Assembly (NCBI RefSeq): GCF_025770785.1
Contig: NZ_JANZLA010000013.1
Span: forward strand, 1-54,533
Source: Cellulomonas sp. SG140
GTDB lineage: Bacteria > Actinomycetota > Actinomycetes > Actinomycetales > Cellulomonadaceae
Direction of reading: 5' to 3'
Length of the DNA stretch: 54,533 nt
The position numbers and the translations under genes were made by a program. The first letter of the stretch is position 1. Each line of letters opens with the position of its first letter. Positions 1 to 10,150 of the stretch are shown one piece after another. Under the pieces are notes generated by a model that was not told the DNA's origin, did not search any database, and saw nothing but the letters and a program-made list of their open reading frames with translations.

Positions 1-233
1 GCGGCCGGGGCCGGGGCGGCGGGCGCGGCGGGACGCGCGGCCGGACGGGCCGGAGCCGCCGGCGCAGCGCTGCTCGCCGCGGGGTACGTGTCGCGCAGCT
101 TGCGCACGACGGGGGGCTCGATGGTCGAGGAGGGGGACCTGACGAACTCCCCCAGCTCGTTGAGCTTGGTCATGATGGTCTTGCTGTCGACCCCGAGCTC
201 CTTCGCGAGCTCGTAGACGCGGACCTTGGGCAC
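1..233 (-). CDS. infB: Translation initiation factor IF-2, N-terminal part (runs off the left edge)
   Basis: IF-2 is the GTPase that places initiator fMet-tRNA on the 30S subunit. Only about 77 N-terminal residues are inside the window. They start with [15 protein letters not shown], the typical IF2_N opening, and continue into [15 protein letters not shown] and then an Ala/Pro-rich linker, as expected for long actinobacterial IF-2. The start is a GTG with an AGGAGA Shine-Dalgarno a few bases upstream on the minus strand. It follows rimP, nusA and ylxR on the same strand, the standard nusA-infB operon order. The G domain lies outside the window. Confidence 0.95.
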   Translation of the reverse strand, partial: MPKVRVYELAKELGVDSKTIMTKLNELGEFVRSPSSTIEPPVVRKLRDTYPAASSAAPAAPARPAARPAAPAAPAPA

Positions 234-280
234 ATCTCTCCTGTCTCGGTCCGCCCCGGACAGGTCGGACCGTCGTTAGT

Positions 281-307
281 GCTGGGCACTCATAGCTGGG
301 CACTCAT
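281..307. repeat. Two adjacent 13-bp direct repeats in the ylxR-infB gap
   Basis: The 13-mer GCTGGGCACTCAT occurs at 281-293 and again at 295-307, one base apart. It sits in the 133-nt gap between ylxR and infB, upstream of the IF-2 start. I see no clear promoter or terminator there. It could be a leader-RNA element or a local duplication. Confidence 0.6.
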
Positions 308-366
308 CGGTGCGCGCTCATCGGGCAGCCATCGGCTTCCTGACCCGCTTTCCTCATCGACGGTGG

Positions 367-756
367 CTACCCCTCCGGGACCGGCCCGGTGGGGTCCTGC
401 TCCGACCCCTCGAGATGACGGCGGACGACGGTGACGTCCAGCAGACCCGGCACTCGCAGGGCCCGCCCGAACGCGCGCCGACGTTCGGCGAGCTCAAGAC
501 AGTGCGGATCGGGGTGCAGCCACGCACCCCTTCCCGGCATCCGGCGGCCGGTGTCCACCACGAGGACCGGCGTTCCGGTCCCGGTGGTGCTCGCGACCAC
601 CCTCAGCAGGGCGTACCGGGGGGCTGTCGCACGGCAGCCGACGCACGTCCGGAGCGGGCCAGAGCCCGCACCGGAGGACGAGGGACGCCGGGCGCGCCGC
701 CCAGGCCTGGCAAGTCTACCCCGGACCGCCTGGTCGGCGGCCGGTCGGGACGACAC
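367..756 (-). CDS. ylxR: YlxR family (DUF448) nucleic-acid-binding protein
   Basis: A small basic protein of the YlxR/DUF448 family, found between nusA and infB in many Gram-positive bacteria and thought to bind RNA. Diagnostic motifs are visible: RTCVGCR, then GRGAWLHP, then ERRRAFGRALRV. The open frame reaches up to 819 inside the nusA 3' end, but that start would overlap nusA by about 40 nt. I prefer the GTG at 756, giving about 129 aa with a disordered N-terminus, and the start is uncertain. It is transcribed with nusA and infB. The family assignment is firm and the exact role is unknown. Confidence 0.85.
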   Translation of the reverse strand: MSSRPAADQAVRGRLARPGRRARRPSSSGAGSGPLRTCVGCRATAPRYALLRVVASTTGTGTPVLVVDTGRRMPGRGAWLHPDPHCLELAERRRAFGRALRVPGLLDVTVVRRHLEGSEQDPTGPVPEG

Positions 757-778
757 GCCGCCGGGCGGCGCGCTCTCG

Positions 779-1840
779 TCAGCGTTCGTCGGCCGCACCC
801 GGCTGTCCTGCTGTGGCACCCGCGGCGGGTTCCGCGTCGGAGCGGATGTCGATGCGCCAGCCCGTCAGCTTCGCCGCGAGCCGCGCGTTCTGCCCCTCCT
901 TGCCGATCGCGAGCGACAGCTGGTAGTCGGGCACGACGACCCGGGCGGCCCGGGCGACGGGGTCGACGACCGTGACCGAGAGGACCCGGGCCGGCGACAG
1001 GGCGTTGGCCACCATCTCCGCCGGGTCGTCCGAGTGGTCGACGATGTCGATCTTCTCGCCGTGCAGCTCCGCCATCACGGCGCGCACGCGTCCGCCGAGC
1101 GGGCCGATGCACGCCCCCTTGGCGTTGACCCCCGGGACGGTGGCGCGGACGGCCATCTTGGTCCGGTGACCGGCCTCGCGGGCGATCGCGGTGATCTCCA
1201 CGGTCCCGTCGGCCACCTCGGGCACCTCGAGGGCGAACAGCTTGCGGACCAGTCCGGGGTGCGTGCGAGACAGGGTCACCTGCGGGCCGCGGTTGCCGCG
1301 GGCCACCTCGAGCACGTACCCACGGATGCGTTCGCCGTGCACGTACTGCTCGGTGGGCACCTGCTCGTGCGCGGGCAGCACCGCCTCGGTGCCGCCGATG
1401 TCGACCAGCACCGTGCGGGGGTCGCGGCCCTGCTGGATCACGCCGCCGAGCACCTCGCCCTCCTTGCCGCGAAAGGTGCCGAGCACCGCGTCGTCCTCGG
1501 CGTCGCGCAGGCGCTGCACGATCACCTGCCTCGCGGTCGACGTCGCGATCCGCCCGAAGCCGGCCGGGGTGTGGTCGAACTCCGGTCCGAGCTCCACCGG
1601 CGCCGGGACGGCCTCGTCCTCACCCTCGACCGGCGGGACGTCGGGTGCCGGCAGCGGCTCCCGCGCCCACACCGTCACGTGCCCGGTCTGGCGGTCGAGC
1701 TCCACCCGGGCCCGTGGGTACGCACCCGGCGTCCGGTGGTACGCGGAGAGCAGCGCCTGCTCGATCGCCTCGACCAGCACGTCCAGGCTGATGTCCCTCT
1801 CGCGCTCGATCAGTCGCAGCGCCTGCATGTCGATGTCCAC
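779..1840 (-). CDS. nusA: Transcription termination/antitermination factor NusA
   Basis: NusA binds RNA polymerase and controls pausing, termination and rRNA antitermination. The 353-aa protein starts [17 protein letters not shown], the usual opening of the RNAP-binding N-terminal domain. An S1 domain follows around residues 120-190 ([22 protein letters not shown]), and then two KH domains ([34 protein letters not shown]). There is no C-terminal AR repeat region, which is normal for Actinobacteria. It begins 1 nt after the rimP stop, so the two are probably translationally coupled. Confidence 0.97.
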   Translation of the reverse strand: MDIDMQALRLIERERDISLDVLVEAIEQALLSAYHRTPGAYPRARVELDRQTGHVTVWAREPLPAPDVPPVEGEDEAVPAPVELGPEFDHTPAGFGRIATSTARQVIVQRLRDAEDDAVLGTFRGKEGEVLGGVIQQGRDPRTVLVDIGGTEAVLPAHEQVPTEQYVHGERIRGYVLEVARGNRGPQVTLSRTHPGLVRKLFALEVPEVADGTVEITAIAREAGHRTKMAVRATVPGVNAKGACIGPLGGRVRAVMAELHGEKIDIVDHSDDPAEMVANALSPARVLSVTVVDPVARAARVVVPDYQLSLAIGKEGQNARLAAKLTGWRIDIRSDAEPAAGATAGQPGAADER

Positions 1841-1841
1841 G

Positions 1842-2432
1842 TCACGCCTCCCCTCGCTCGTCGTCCCCCGTACCGGTGCCTGCCACGTCCTCGCCGTCCG
1901 GCTCGGGCTCGTCGACCGGGCCGAGACCCTTCAGGTCCACCTCGACCCTGCCGTCGACCACCCGGTGCAGCGGCACCCGCTGCGGCGGACCCTCGACGGG
2001 CCGACGTCCCTTGCCGGGCGAGGTCACCGGCACGACGACCGCCACCGCGTCGTCCGCCGGCCCGTCGACCCGGTCGAGCCGACCCACCACCTCCGACCCG
2101 TCGTCGAGCCGCAGGCGCACCGAGCGCCCGACCGCTCGCACGTAGTGCCGGCGCTGGGTCAGCGGACGGGCCACGCCGGGGCTGGACACCTCCAGCGTGT
2201 ACGGACCGGACGGGACGTCGGCCTCGTCGAGCGCCTCGGACACGGCCTGGTGCACCTGCGCGACCCGGTCCAGGTCGAGCTCCGCCGCGTCGTCCTCGGT
2301 CAGGTCGACGGTCACCCGGACAACGGTGCGCGGACCGGTGCCGACCACGGCGACGTCCTCCAGCACCAGACCGGTCCGCTCGACGGCAGGTGCGACGAGC
2401 TGCCGCACCCGCTCCGGGGTCGCCGCCGCCAT
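1842..2432 (-). CDS. rimP: Ribosome maturation factor RimP
   Basis: RimP assists 30S subunit maturation. The 196-aa protein shows the family pattern: an N-terminal alpha/beta domain with [33 protein letters not shown] sequence, the conserved [14 protein letters not shown] motif near the middle, and a C-terminal SH3-like domain (VEVDLKGL region) followed by an acidic tail. It is the first gene of the rimP-nusA-ylxR-infB operon in this window. Its upstream region abuts the divergently oriented lipoprotein gene at 2566, so an operon promoter probably lies between 2433 and 2560. Confidence 0.95.
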   Translation of the reverse strand: MAAATPERVRQLVAPAVERTGLVLEDVAVVGTGPRTVVRVTVDLTEDDAAELDLDRVAQVHQAVSEALDEADVPSGPYTLEVSSPGVARPLTQRRHYVRAVGRSVRLRLDDGSEVVGRLDRVDGPADDAVAVVVPVTSPGKGRRPVEGPPQRVPLHRVVDGRVEVDLKGLGPVDEPEPDGEDVAGTGTGDDERGEA

Positions 2433-2565
2433 CTCCGCCTCCGCTCACCTGCACGTGCCCCACAGGAGCTCGCCGAGGACCTGACCTGGCGACGTGCCGG
2501 ACCAGCCTAACGAGTCCGCGCGTGCCGCCGGTCGCCGGTCGAGGGCCGTGGGAGGATCGCCCGCG

Positions 2566-3654
2566 ATGAGCGCCCCAGTCCTCCGACGCAGCCACGCGGC
2601 CGTTGCCCTCGCCCTGAGCGTGGCGCTCGGCCTGGGACTCGGCGGCTGCGAGCTGCGGCTCGCGACGCCTGCCGCCACCGAGCCGACGCGGTCGGCGGCC
2701 GAGCTGCTGCGTTCCCGAGCGGTGGACGACGCGCTGGCGCTGGAGCAGACCGCGCGCGCGGCACGTGGCACGACGGCCGGGACCGCCCCCGCCGTGGCCC
2801 CCGTGCTGGACGACGTCGTCGCGTTCAGCACGCGCCACGCGGCCGAGCTCGGCGGCGTGTACTCCTCGGGCCTGCACCCCAGCGGGTCGGCCACCGCCAC
2901 GCCGACGCCCACGGCACCGCCCAGCACCCCGGCGGACGTGCTCGCGGTGCTCGCCTCGTCGGCGGCCGACGCCCTGGGCACCGCCGAGTCCGTGCCGGAC
3001 GGCGGGATGGCTCGGCTGCTCGCCGCGATCGGGACCTCTCGGGCCCAGCTGGCCAGCCGCCTCGCGACGGCGCTGGGGCTGCCTGCGCCCGCCGTGACGC
3101 CCAAGGCAGGTACCGCGACACCGACGGCGGCCCCGACGCAGAGCCCGTCCTCGCCGACCGCGATCCCGTCGCCGACCACGTCCTCGGCGTCCGGCCTCAG
3201 CCCGGCCGACCTCGACGCCCTGACGGTCGTCCACGACCAGGCCGGCTACGGGCTGGAGGTGGTCGCGGCGAAGCTCGAGGGCGCGGCGCGCGCCCGGGCG
3301 CTCGCGGCCGCGCGTGCCCACCGAGCGGCCGCGGAGGCCTGGGCGGTGCGCGCCGGGACCGCGGCGACCGCACGGGACCCGCGGCGCGCGGCGTACGCGC
3401 TGCCCACCGGTCTGCGTGACGCCGCGACGGCCACGGGCCTGGCCCGGACCCTGGAACAGGCGGTCGCCCGCGCCGACGCCGCCGTGGTGGCCGCCGCCCC
3501 CGCCGGCCAGCGTGGCGCCCTGATCGACGACCTCCGCACCGCCGCCGACGCGGTGGTCGCCTGGGGCGGCCCGCCCGACCCGCTCCCGGGGCTCGTGCTG
3601 CCGACGCCGTCTGCCACGCCGTCGACGGCACCGTCCGCCGCACCCACCCGCTGA
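2566..3654 (+). CDS. DUF4439 (ferritin-like) lipoprotein
   Basis: A 362-aa predicted lipoprotein. The N-terminus MSAPVLRRSHAAVALALSV leads to a lipobox ending LGLGGC, so it should be diacylated and attached to the outer face of the membrane. A first helical region (about 40-170) and Thr/Pro-rich linkers (SATATPTPTAPP; TPTAAPTQSPSSP) precede a C-terminal four-helix DUF4439-like domain (YGLEVVAAKLEGAARARAL; HRAAAEAW). The ATG at 2566 has GGAGGA about 10 nt upstream, so I choose it over 2494. A proS/rimP neighbour of this type is common in Actinobacteria. The function is unknown. Confidence 0.8.
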   Translation: MSAPVLRRSHAAVALALSVALGLGLGGCELRLATPAATEPTRSAAELLRSRAVDDALALEQTARAARGTTAGTAPAVAPVLDDVVAFSTRHAAELGGVYSSGLHPSGSATATPTPTAPPSTPADVLAVLASSAADALGTAESVPDGGMARLLAAIGTSRAQLASRLATALGLPAPAVTPKAGTATPTAAPTQSPSSPTAIPSPTTSSASGLSPADLDALTVVHDQAGYGLEVVAAKLEGAARARALAAARAHRAAAEAWAVRAGTAATARDPRRAAYALPTGLRDAATATGLARTLEQAVARADAAVVAAAPAGQRGALIDDLRTAADAVVAWGGPPDPLPGLVLPTPSATPSTAPSAAPTR

Positions 3655-3657
3655 CTC

Positions 3658-3682
3658 CCCCCGCGACGCGCCGTCGCGGGGG
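3658..3682. terminator. GC-rich hairpin between convergent lipoprotein gene and proS
   Basis: A perfect 11-bp stem, CCCCCGCGACG pairing with CGTCGCGGGGG, encloses a 3-nt loop. It lies between the stop codon of the plus-strand lipoprotein gene (3654) and the stop of proS (3689). It has no U-tract, as is common in Actinobacteria. The position suggests a bidirectional terminator. Confidence 0.75.
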
Positions 3683-3688
3683 CCTCGG

Positions 3689-5482
3689 TCAGTCGGCGAG
3701 CAGGCCGTCCACGAGCTCGGCGACCACGTCGGCAGCGGTCGCCACCGGCACCTGCCGCGCCTCGCCCCCGACGCGCGGACGGACCTCCACCACGCCCTCG
3801 GCCAGGCCGCGTCCGACCACGACCACGAGCGGCACGCCGAGCAGCTCGGCGTCGGCGAACTTCACGCCCGGCGACACCTTCGGCCGGTCGTCGTACAGCA
3901 CCTCGACGCCACGGGCTGCCAGCGTCCCGGCCAGCGCTTCGGCCGCCTCGAACACCGCCTGGTCCTTGCCGGTCGCCACCACGTGCACGTGCGCCGGCGC
4001 CACGGCCGCCGGCCACGCCAGGCCCCGCTCGTCGTGGTTCGCCTCCGCGAGGGCCGCGAGCACGCGGCTGACGCCGATGCCGTACGACCCCATGGTGACC
4101 ACCTGGGCCTTGCCGTTCTGGTCGAGCACCGTCAGGCCCAGCGCCTGGGCGTACTTGCGGCCCAGCGCGAAGATGTGGCCGATCTCGATGCCGCGCGCGA
4201 GCTCGAGCGGTCCGGAGCCGTCCGGCGCCGGGTCGCCGGCGCGCACCTCGGCGGCCTCGATCGTGCCGTCGGCGGTGAAGTCGCGTCCTGCGACCAGGTC
4301 GAACACGTGCCGACCCGCCTCGTTGGCGCCGGTGATCCACCTGGTGCCCGGCACCACCCGCGGGTCGAGCAGGTAGCGGACCGCCGTGCGCTCGCCGTCC
4401 GGGCCGACAGGGGCGTTCGGACCCATCACGGCGGGACCGATGTAGCCGCGCACCAGCTCGGGGTGCGCGGCGAAGTCGGCGTCACCGGCGGCCTCGACCT
4501 CGGCAGGGGCGACCGACGCCTCGAGCCGCTTGGCGTCCACGTCACGGTCGCCGGGCAGCCCGACGACGAGCAGCTCGCGCTCCCCGCCGGGGTGCACCAG
4601 CGCGAACACGACGTTCTTCAGCGTGTCGGCAGCCGTCCACGGCCGGTCCGGACGGGGGAACCGGTCGTTCGCGAGCGTGACCAACGAGTCGATCGTCGCC
4701 GTGTCGGGCGTGTCCTCGACGTGCGGTGCAGGTGCGTCGTCCCAGGGCAGCGACGGCGGCACGACGGTGGTGACGGCCTCGACGTTGGCGGCGTAGCCAC
4801 CCGGGGACCGGACGAAGGTGTCCTCCCCGATCGCCGTCGGGGTGAGGAACTCCTCGGACCGCGAGCCGCCCATCGCCCCGGAGGTGGCGGCGACGATGAC
4901 GTGCTCGAGGCCGAGCCGGTCGAAGATGCGCACGTACGCGTCGCGCTGCGCCTGGTACGACGCCGCCAGACCGTCGTCGTCGAGGTCGAAGGTGTACGCG
5001 TCCTTCATGATGAACTCGCGCCCGCGGATCAGGCCGGCGCGGGGCCGGGCCTCGTCGCGGTACTTCGTCTGGATCTGGAACAGCGTGAGCGGCAGGTCCT
5101 TGTACGACGAGTACAGGTCCTTCACCAGGAGCGTGAACATCTCCTCGTGCGTCGGCGCGAGCAGGTAGTCGCCGCCCTTGCGGTCCTTCAGCCGGAAGAT
5201 GTTCGGCCCGTACTCGGTCCACCGCCCCGTCGCCTCGTACGGCTCCTTGGGCAGCAGCGCCGGGAAGTGCACCTCCTGGGCGCCGGCGGCGACCATCTCC
5301 TCGCGCACCACGCCCTCGACCTTCGCCAGCACGCGCAGGCCGAGCGGGAGCCACGTGTAGATGCCCGGTGCGGCGCGCCGGATGTACCCGGCGCGGACCA
5401 GGAGCTTGTGGCTCGCGACCTCGGCATCGACCGGGTCCTCGCGAAGCGTGCGGACGAACAGGCTGGACAGGCGCAAGAGCAT
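3689..5482 (-). CDS. proS: Prolyl-tRNA synthetase (bacterial type, with editing insertion)
   Basis: Charges tRNA-Pro with proline. The 597-aa protein starts [17 protein letters not shown], the usual bacterial ProRS opening. Class II motifs are clear: motif 1 region [15 protein letters not shown], motif 2 [18 protein letters not shown] and motif 3 [12 protein letters not shown]. Between motifs 2 and 3 (about 230-400) lies the INS editing domain, and a C-terminal anticodon-binding domain follows ([20 protein letters not shown]). The ATG at 5482 is preferred to an upstream in-frame ATG because it matches the family N-terminus. It is oriented toward rimP with the DUF4439 gene between. Confidence 0.97.
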   Translation of the reverse strand: MLLRLSSLFVRTLREDPVDAEVASHKLLVRAGYIRRAAPGIYTWLPLGLRVLAKVEGVVREEMVAAGAQEVHFPALLPKEPYEATGRWTEYGPNIFRLKDRKGGDYLLAPTHEEMFTLLVKDLYSSYKDLPLTLFQIQTKYRDEARPRAGLIRGREFIMKDAYTFDLDDDGLAASYQAQRDAYVRIFDRLGLEHVIVAATSGAMGGSRSEEFLTPTAIGEDTFVRSPGGYAANVEAVTTVVPPSLPWDDAPAPHVEDTPDTATIDSLVTLANDRFPRPDRPWTAADTLKNVVFALVHPGGERELLVVGLPGDRDVDAKRLEASVAPAEVEAAGDADFAAHPELVRGYIGPAVMGPNAPVGPDGERTAVRYLLDPRVVPGTRWITGANEAGRHVFDLVAGRDFTADGTIEAAEVRAGDPAPDGSGPLELARGIEIGHIFALGRKYAQALGLTVLDQNGKAQVVTMGSYGIGVSRVLAALAEANHDERGLAWPAAVAPAHVHVVATGKDQAVFEAAEALAGTLAARGVEVLYDDRPKVSPGVKFADAELLGVPLVVVVGRGLAEGVVEVRPRVGGEARQVPVATAADVVAELVDGLLAD

Positions 5483-5601
5483 GGGCGCAAGGCTAGTTGC
5501 CCGGCACCGGCGCTCCGGCACGCAGGTCCCGCACGGCCGGCGTGAGCGCAACGTTGCCGGCCGCACGCGACGACGTGGGCGCCATGCGACACGATGGGCC
5601 C

Positions 5602-6492
5602 GTGCCTGAGCTGCCGGAGGTCGAGGCGCTCGCGCAGTTCCTGCGCGGGCGGGCCGTGGGTCGCACCGTCACGGCGGTGGAGGTGGGGGCGATCAGCGCG
5701 TTGAAGACGTTCTCGCCGCCTCCGGACGCGCTGGTCGGGGAAGCCGTCGTCGACGTGCTGCGCCACGGCAAGTGGCTGGACCTCCTCGCCGCGACCCCGG
5801 CCGGTGAGCCGCTGCACCTGGTGTGGCACCTGTCCCGCGCCGGTTGGGTGCGCTGGTCGGAACAGCTGTCGACCACCCCCGTGCGACCAGGCCGGTCCCC
5901 CATCGCGCTCCGGCTCCGCCTGGACGACGGGTCCGGGTTCGACCTGACCGAGGCGGGCACGCGCAAACGGCTCGCGGTGCACGTGGTCGAGGACGTGGCG
6001 GAGATCCCGCAGATCGCCACGCTCGGCGTCGAACCGCTGTCCGACGAGTTCACCCCCGAGCGGCTCGCCGAGCTGATGGCGGCGCGCAACCAGCAGATCA
6101 AGGGACTGCTGCGCGACCAGGGCACGATCGCCGGCATCGGGAACGCGTACTCCGACGAGATCCTGCACGCCGCCCGCACCAGCCCGTTCGCCCCGACGAG
6201 GTCGTTCGACGCAGAACGCACCCGGGTGCTCTACGACGCGGTCCGGCGGGTCCTGACGGAGGCCGTGGTGGCCGCCGCCGGCAAACCCGCCGCCGAGCTC
6301 AAGGACTCCAAGCGCCGGTCGATGCGCGTGCACGGACGCACCGGGCTGCCGTGCCCCGGCTGGAACGGCGAGCCGTGCGGCGACACGGTCCACGAGGTGT
6401 CCTTCGCGGACTCCTCGCTGCAGTACTGCCCCACGTGCCAGACGGGTGGCAAGCCGCTGGCCGACCGCCGGCTGTCGCGGCTGCTGCGCTAG
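5602..6492 (+). CDS. Fpg/Nei-family DNA glycosylase / AP lyase
   Basis: A base-excision repair glycosylase that removes oxidised bases and nicks abasic sites. The GTG start gives (M)PELPEVEAL, with the catalytic Pro and Glu directly after the initiator, which fixes the start at 5602. The helix-two-turn-helix appears as [20 protein letters not shown]. The C-terminal zinc finger has four cysteines, but the first pair is spread apart (CPGWNGEPC, seven residues between) before the normal CPTC. This spacing is unlike classic MutM (CxxC). The protein is 296 aa. It could be an Nei-like subgroup rather than MutM, so no symbol is given. Its stop overlaps the stop of the converging GNAT gene. Confidence 0.88.
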   Translation: MPELPEVEALAQFLRGRAVGRTVTAVEVGAISALKTFSPPPDALVGEAVVDVLRHGKWLDLLAATPAGEPLHLVWHLSRAGWVRWSEQLSTTPVRPGRSPIALRLRLDDGSGFDLTEAGTRKRLAVHVVEDVAEIPQIATLGVEPLSDEFTPERLAELMAARNQQIKGLLRDQGTIAGIGNAYSDEILHAARTSPFAPTRSFDAERTRVLYDAVRRVLTEAVVAAAGKPAAELKDSKRRSMRVHGRTGLPCPGWNGEPCGDTVHEVSFADSSLQYCPTCQTGGKPLADRRLSRLLR

Positions 6493-7373
6493 AACAGCAC
6501 CGTGGCGTACGTGCCGACCTGCCGGAAGCCGACCGCGCGGTACGCCGCGACCGCCCGCACGTTGTGCGCGTTCGCGTACAACGACACCAGCGGCGCGATC
6601 TCGTCGCGCGTCGCCTGCACGACGGCTGCCATGCCGCCCTCGGACAGCCCCTCACCACGTCGGTCCGGCCGGACCCAGACCCCCTGGACCTGAGCCACGC
6701 CCCCCGCGACCGCCGCGACCTCCGCCTTGAACACCACGGAACCGTCCTCGATCCGGACGAAGGAGCGTTGCTGGGTGATCAGCGACCGGACGCGTGCCTC
6801 GTAGAACCCTCCGGAGCCGGCGAGGGGCGAGTAGCCGACCTCCTCGGTGAACATCGCGACGCACGCGGGCAGCACGGCGTCGAGCTCCTCCGGCCGCGAC
6901 CGGCGCACCAGCGGGTCCGGGGCGAGCGGTGGGTCCGAGTCGATCACCATCGACGGCTGGTCGGGCCGCACGTCCCGGGCGGCGGGCCACACGCCGTCCA
7001 GCCGCCGCCACAGGTCCAGCACGTCGTCCCGGGGACCCACCAAGGACGAGCAGCGTCGGCCCCGGTACGCACCGAGCTTGGCGAACGCGTCGAGCGCCCG
7101 GTCCCGCACGGGACCCGCCAGACCCGGCAGGATCGGCACCAGGTTCGCCCCCACCCAGCAGGCCGCGACCAGCTCACCGGCCTCGGCGTACCCCCACAGC
7201 TCCCCGCCCGCCGACCGGAGGCCGGAGGTGCGGGCGTGGTCCAGCCGGGTCGTCGCCAGCACGGTGCCCACGGGGTCGAGGGCGCACAGCCCCAGCGCGC
7301 CGGTGACGTCCTCGTCGGTGAGGACGGCAGCGCCGGTGCGACCGTCGAGCACGGCGGCCCGCAGGGCTGTCAT
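6489..7373 (-). CDS. GNAT N-acetyltransferase (DUF4081-type two-domain)
   Basis: A 294-aa protein with a degenerate N-terminal half (about 1-135, DUF4081-like) and a C-terminal GNAT domain. The acetyl-CoA loop is visible as GVWVRPDRRGEGLSEGGM and the last strand/helix as ANAHNVRAVAAYRAVGFRQVG. Relatives lie beside ispG/rseP in many Actinobacteria. The substrate is unknown. Its stop codon overlaps that of the glycosylase gene on the other strand (6489-6492). ATG start. Confidence 0.85.
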   Translation of the reverse strand: MTALRAAVLDGRTGAAVLTDEDVTGALGLCALDPVGTVLATTRLDHARTSGLRSAGGELWGYAEAGELVAACWVGANLVPILPGLAGPVRDRALDAFAKLGAYRGRRCSSLVGPRDDVLDLWRRLDGVWPAARDVRPDQPSMVIDSDPPLAPDPLVRRSRPEELDAVLPACVAMFTEEVGYSPLAGSGGFYEARVRSLITQQRSFVRIEDGSVVFKAEVAAVAGGVAQVQGVWVRPDRRGEGLSEGGMAAVVQATRDEIAPLVSLYANAHNVRAVAAYRAVGFRQVGTYATVLF

Positions 7374-7446
7374 GCGGTGATTGTGCCGTACCGACGGGAC
7401 GGGCGCGCTCGGCCGGACCGGCCGGCGTGGCGGTGGACCGCTGGTC

Positions 7447-8607
7447 TCAGCCGACGCTGACGGTGGGGGTGCCGGAGCCCGTCTCGACCGGGTCCATCGT
7501 CTCGGCCAGGCGCATGGCCTCCTCGATGAGCGTCTCGACGATCTTCGACTCCGGGACCGTCTTGATCACCTCACCGCGGACGAAGATCTGGCCCTTGCCG
7601 TTGCCCGACGCCACACCGAGGTCCGCCTCGCGCGCCTCACCCGGGCCGTTGACGACGCACCCCATGACTGCGACCCGCAGCGGGACCTCCATGCCCTCCA
7701 GCCCGGCGGTGACCCGCTCGGCGAGCGAGTACACGTCCACCTGGGCCCGGCCGCAGGACGGGCACGAGACGATCTCCAGCTTGCGCGGCCGCAGGTTGAG
7801 CGACTGCAGGATCTGGATGCCGACCTTGACCTCCTCGACCGGCGGGGCCGACAGGGAGACGCGGATCGTGTCGCCGATGCCCTTGCTGAGGAGCGCGCCG
7901 AACGCGGTGGCGGACTTGATGGTCCCCTGGAAGGCCGGACCGGCCTCGGTCACCCCGAGGTGCAGGGGCCAGTCCCCCCGCTCGGACAGCAGCTCGTAGG
8001 CGCGCACCATCACGACGGGGTCGTGGTGCTTCACCGAGATCTTGAAGTCGTGGAAGTCGTGCTCCTCGAAGAGCGACGCCTCCCAGACGGCCGACTCGAC
8101 GAGCGCCTCCGGCGTGGCCGAGCCGTACTTCTGGAGCAGCCGCGGGTCCAGGGAGCCGGCGTTGACACCGATGCGCAGCGAGACCCCGGCGTCGGTCGCG
8201 GCCTTGGCGATCTCGCGGACCTGGTCGTCGAACTTGCGGATGTTGCCGGGGTTGACCCGGACGGCGGCGCAGCCGGCGTCGATCGCGGCGAACACGTACT
8301 TGGGCTGGAAGTGGATGTCGGCGATCACCGGGATCTGCGACTTGTGCGCGATCGCGGGCAGCGCGTCGGCGTCGTCCTGGCTCGGGACGGCCACGCGGAC
8401 GATGTCGCAGCCGGCAGCGGTCAGGGCGGCAATCTGCTGCAGGGTCGCGTTGATGTCGGTGGTGGGCGTCGTGGTCATCGACTGGACGCTGATCGGCGCG
8501 TCGCCACCGACCTCGACCTTGCCGACGCGGATCTTGCGGGTGGGTCGCCGCGGCGCGAGGACGGGCGCCGGAGACGCAGGCATGCCGAGGTTGATGGCGG
8601 GGCTCAC
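7447..8607 (-). CDS. ispG: 4-hydroxy-3-methylbut-2-enyl diphosphate synthase (IspG/GcpE)
   Basis: A late MEP-pathway enzyme that converts MEcPP to HMBPP using a 4Fe-4S cluster. The 386-aa protein has the TIM-barrel start [14 protein letters not shown], the ADIHFQPK motif, and cluster cysteines in SCPSCGR plus [10 protein letters not shown] near the C-terminus. Length fits the bacterial two-domain form. It is 16 nt downstream of rseP on the same strand. With dxr nearby, two MEP enzymes are clustered here, although an unrelated plus-strand FAD gene now separates rseP from dxr. Confidence 0.97.
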   Translation of the reverse strand: MSPAINLGMPASPAPVLAPRRPTRKIRVGKVEVGGDAPISVQSMTTTPTTDINATLQQIAALTAAGCDIVRVAVPSQDDADALPAIAHKSQIPVIADIHFQPKYVFAAIDAGCAAVRVNPGNIRKFDDQVREIAKAATDAGVSLRIGVNAGSLDPRLLQKYGSATPEALVESAVWEASLFEEHDFHDFKISVKHHDPVVMVRAYELLSERGDWPLHLGVTEAGPAFQGTIKSATAFGALLSKGIGDTIRVSLSAPPVEEVKVGIQILQSLNLRPRKLEIVSCPSCGRAQVDVYSLAERVTAGLEGMEVPLRVAVMGCVVNGPGEAREADLGVASGNGKGQIFVRGEVIKTVPESKIVETLIEEAMRLAETMDPVETGSGTPTVSVG

Positions 8608-8623
8608 TGCCTCATCATCCCAC

Positions 8624-9940
8624 TCAGCCGAGCCGGACCGGGTTGACCAGGTCCGCCCAGACGAGCACCAGCCCCATGCCGCCGAGCACCACGAACATCC
8701 CGTAGGCGAGCGGGACCAGGCGCGCCGAGTCGAACGGGCGCGGCCGGGCCAGCCCGCGCAGCCGCGCCACCTGCCGCTTCGCGCCCTCCCAGAGGGCGGC
8801 GGCGACGTGGCCGCCGTCGAGCGGCGGCAGCGGTATGAGGTTGAACACGAACAGGCTGATGTTCAGGGCGGCGAGCATCTCGAGCAGCCCGACGGCCCGC
8901 AGGCCGAGATCGACGCCCGCGGCCTTGTCCGAGGCGATCTCCCCGGCCAGCCGGCCGACGCCGACGATGCCGACGACGCTGCTCGAGTCACGGGGCTGGC
9001 CGTTGACCGTCTCGCTGACCACCTGGGCGGTGCGCTGCGGCAGGGCGACCACGATCTTCATCGTCTGCCAGGTCCGGTCGGCCACCTGGCCCGGCAGGCT
9101 CAGCACGGACATCCGCTGCGTGGCCGTGGTGGGCGTGGCGCCGAGGAAGCCGGCCTTCTGGGTCTTCGCCGTGCCGTCGGCGTTGGTCACCACGTTGCCG
9201 TGGGCGTCCAGCACCGGGCGGTCCGTGAGGATCGGGGTGACGGTCAAGGTGACCGGCGAGCCGGCGCGCTGCACCACCATCGGCACCGTCTGCCCGCCGG
9301 AGGCCCTGATCAGCGCCGTCAGCTGCGTCCAGGACGTGACCGCCGTGCCGTCGTACGAGACGACGTGGTCACCCGGCTTCAGACCGGCCGCCGCCGCCGG
9401 AGCCGCCGGATCGCCGGCCTGGCACGTCGATGCGGTGGAGCTCGCGGGGAGCGCGCACTGCGAGACCTCGGCCACCGTGGTGGTGGTGCCGGGAATGCCG
9501 ATGCCGACGTAGGCGATGCCGAGCAGCACCACGGCGATGAGCAGGTTCATCACCGGACCGCCCATCATCACCACGAGCTTCTTCGGCGTGGACAGCCGGT
9601 AGAAGGCACGGTGGTCCTCCCCCGGGTGGATCTCCTCGGCGCTGGCGTCGCGGGCGTCGGCGGCGAGCCGACCCGCCCACGTCCGCGGCTCCTTCGCCTC
9701 CACCGCAGCGGCGGTCGGGTACATGCCGACCAGCCGTACGTAGCCGCCGAGCGGGATCGCCTTGAGGCCGTACTCCGTCTCGCCGCGCGTGCGGGACCAC
9801 AGCGTCGGGCCGAAGCCGACCATGTACTGGCTGACCCGCACGCCGAACCGCTTGGCGGGGATCATGTGGCCCAGCTCGTGCAGGCCGATCGACGCCAGCA
9901 GGACGACGACGACGATGAGCACCGCCACCACATAGGCCAT
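8624..9940 (-). CDS. rseP: RseP-like site-2 membrane metalloprotease (M50)
   Basis: An intramembrane zinc protease, the second step in regulated intramembrane proteolysis (mycobacterial homologue Rip1). The first membrane segment carries [14 protein letters not shown] with the HExxH-type zinc site. A PDZ domain lies at about 190-290 ([19 protein letters not shown]). The third zinc ligand region [12 protein letters not shown] and a terminal membrane segment ([15 protein letters not shown]) follow. The ATG at 9940 gives 438 aa with the hydrophobic start [16 protein letters not shown]. It is probably co-transcribed with ispG downstream. Confidence 0.93.
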   Translation of the reverse strand: MAYVVAVLIVVVVLLASIGLHELGHMIPAKRFGVRVSQYMVGFGPTLWSRTRGETEYGLKAIPLGGYVRLVGMYPTAAAVEAKEPRTWAGRLAADARDASAEEIHPGEDHRAFYRLSTPKKLVVMMGGPVMNLLIAVVLLGIAYVGIGIPGTTTTVAEVSQCALPASSTASTCQAGDPAAPAAAAGLKPGDHVVSYDGTAVTSWTQLTALIRASGGQTVPMVVQRAGSPVTLTVTPILTDRPVLDAHGNVVTNADGTAKTQKAGFLGATPTTATQRMSVLSLPGQVADRTWQTMKIVVALPQRTAQVVSETVNGQPRDSSSVVGIVGVGRLAGEIASDKAAGVDLGLRAVGLLEMLAALNISLFVFNLIPLPPLDGGHVAAALWEGAKRQVARLRGLARPRPFDSARLVPLAYGMFVVLGGMGLVLVWADLVNPVRLG

Positions 9941-10150
9941 GAGCCGCGACCGACCTTCCGCCCGTTCCGGGCCGTCCCGTGCTGCGCCGGCAGCCGCCGG
10001 CCGCAACCATTGTCCGCTGCCTGCCTAGGACCTGGCTCGAAACGGGCTGGGAAGGCGCCAGACGACGTCCCCACGACAGCGGCCCGCCCACGCAGCCGCC
10101 GCACGGGAGCGCGACCGGCCGGTGCGCACCTCCTGTGCGACGATCGCGGC

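Noticed and set aside
431..2569. A 712-codon plus-strand open frame opposite ylxR, nusA and rimP
   Set aside because: It is antisense to three well-conserved genes, is extremely Arg/Pro rich, and has no recognisable domain. Long antisense frames are expected in DNA of this GC content.
8042..10150. The long frame running upstream of the FAD oxidoreductase
   Set aside because: The upstream part is antisense to ispG and rseP. The true start at 10151 gives a normal Rossmann N-terminus.
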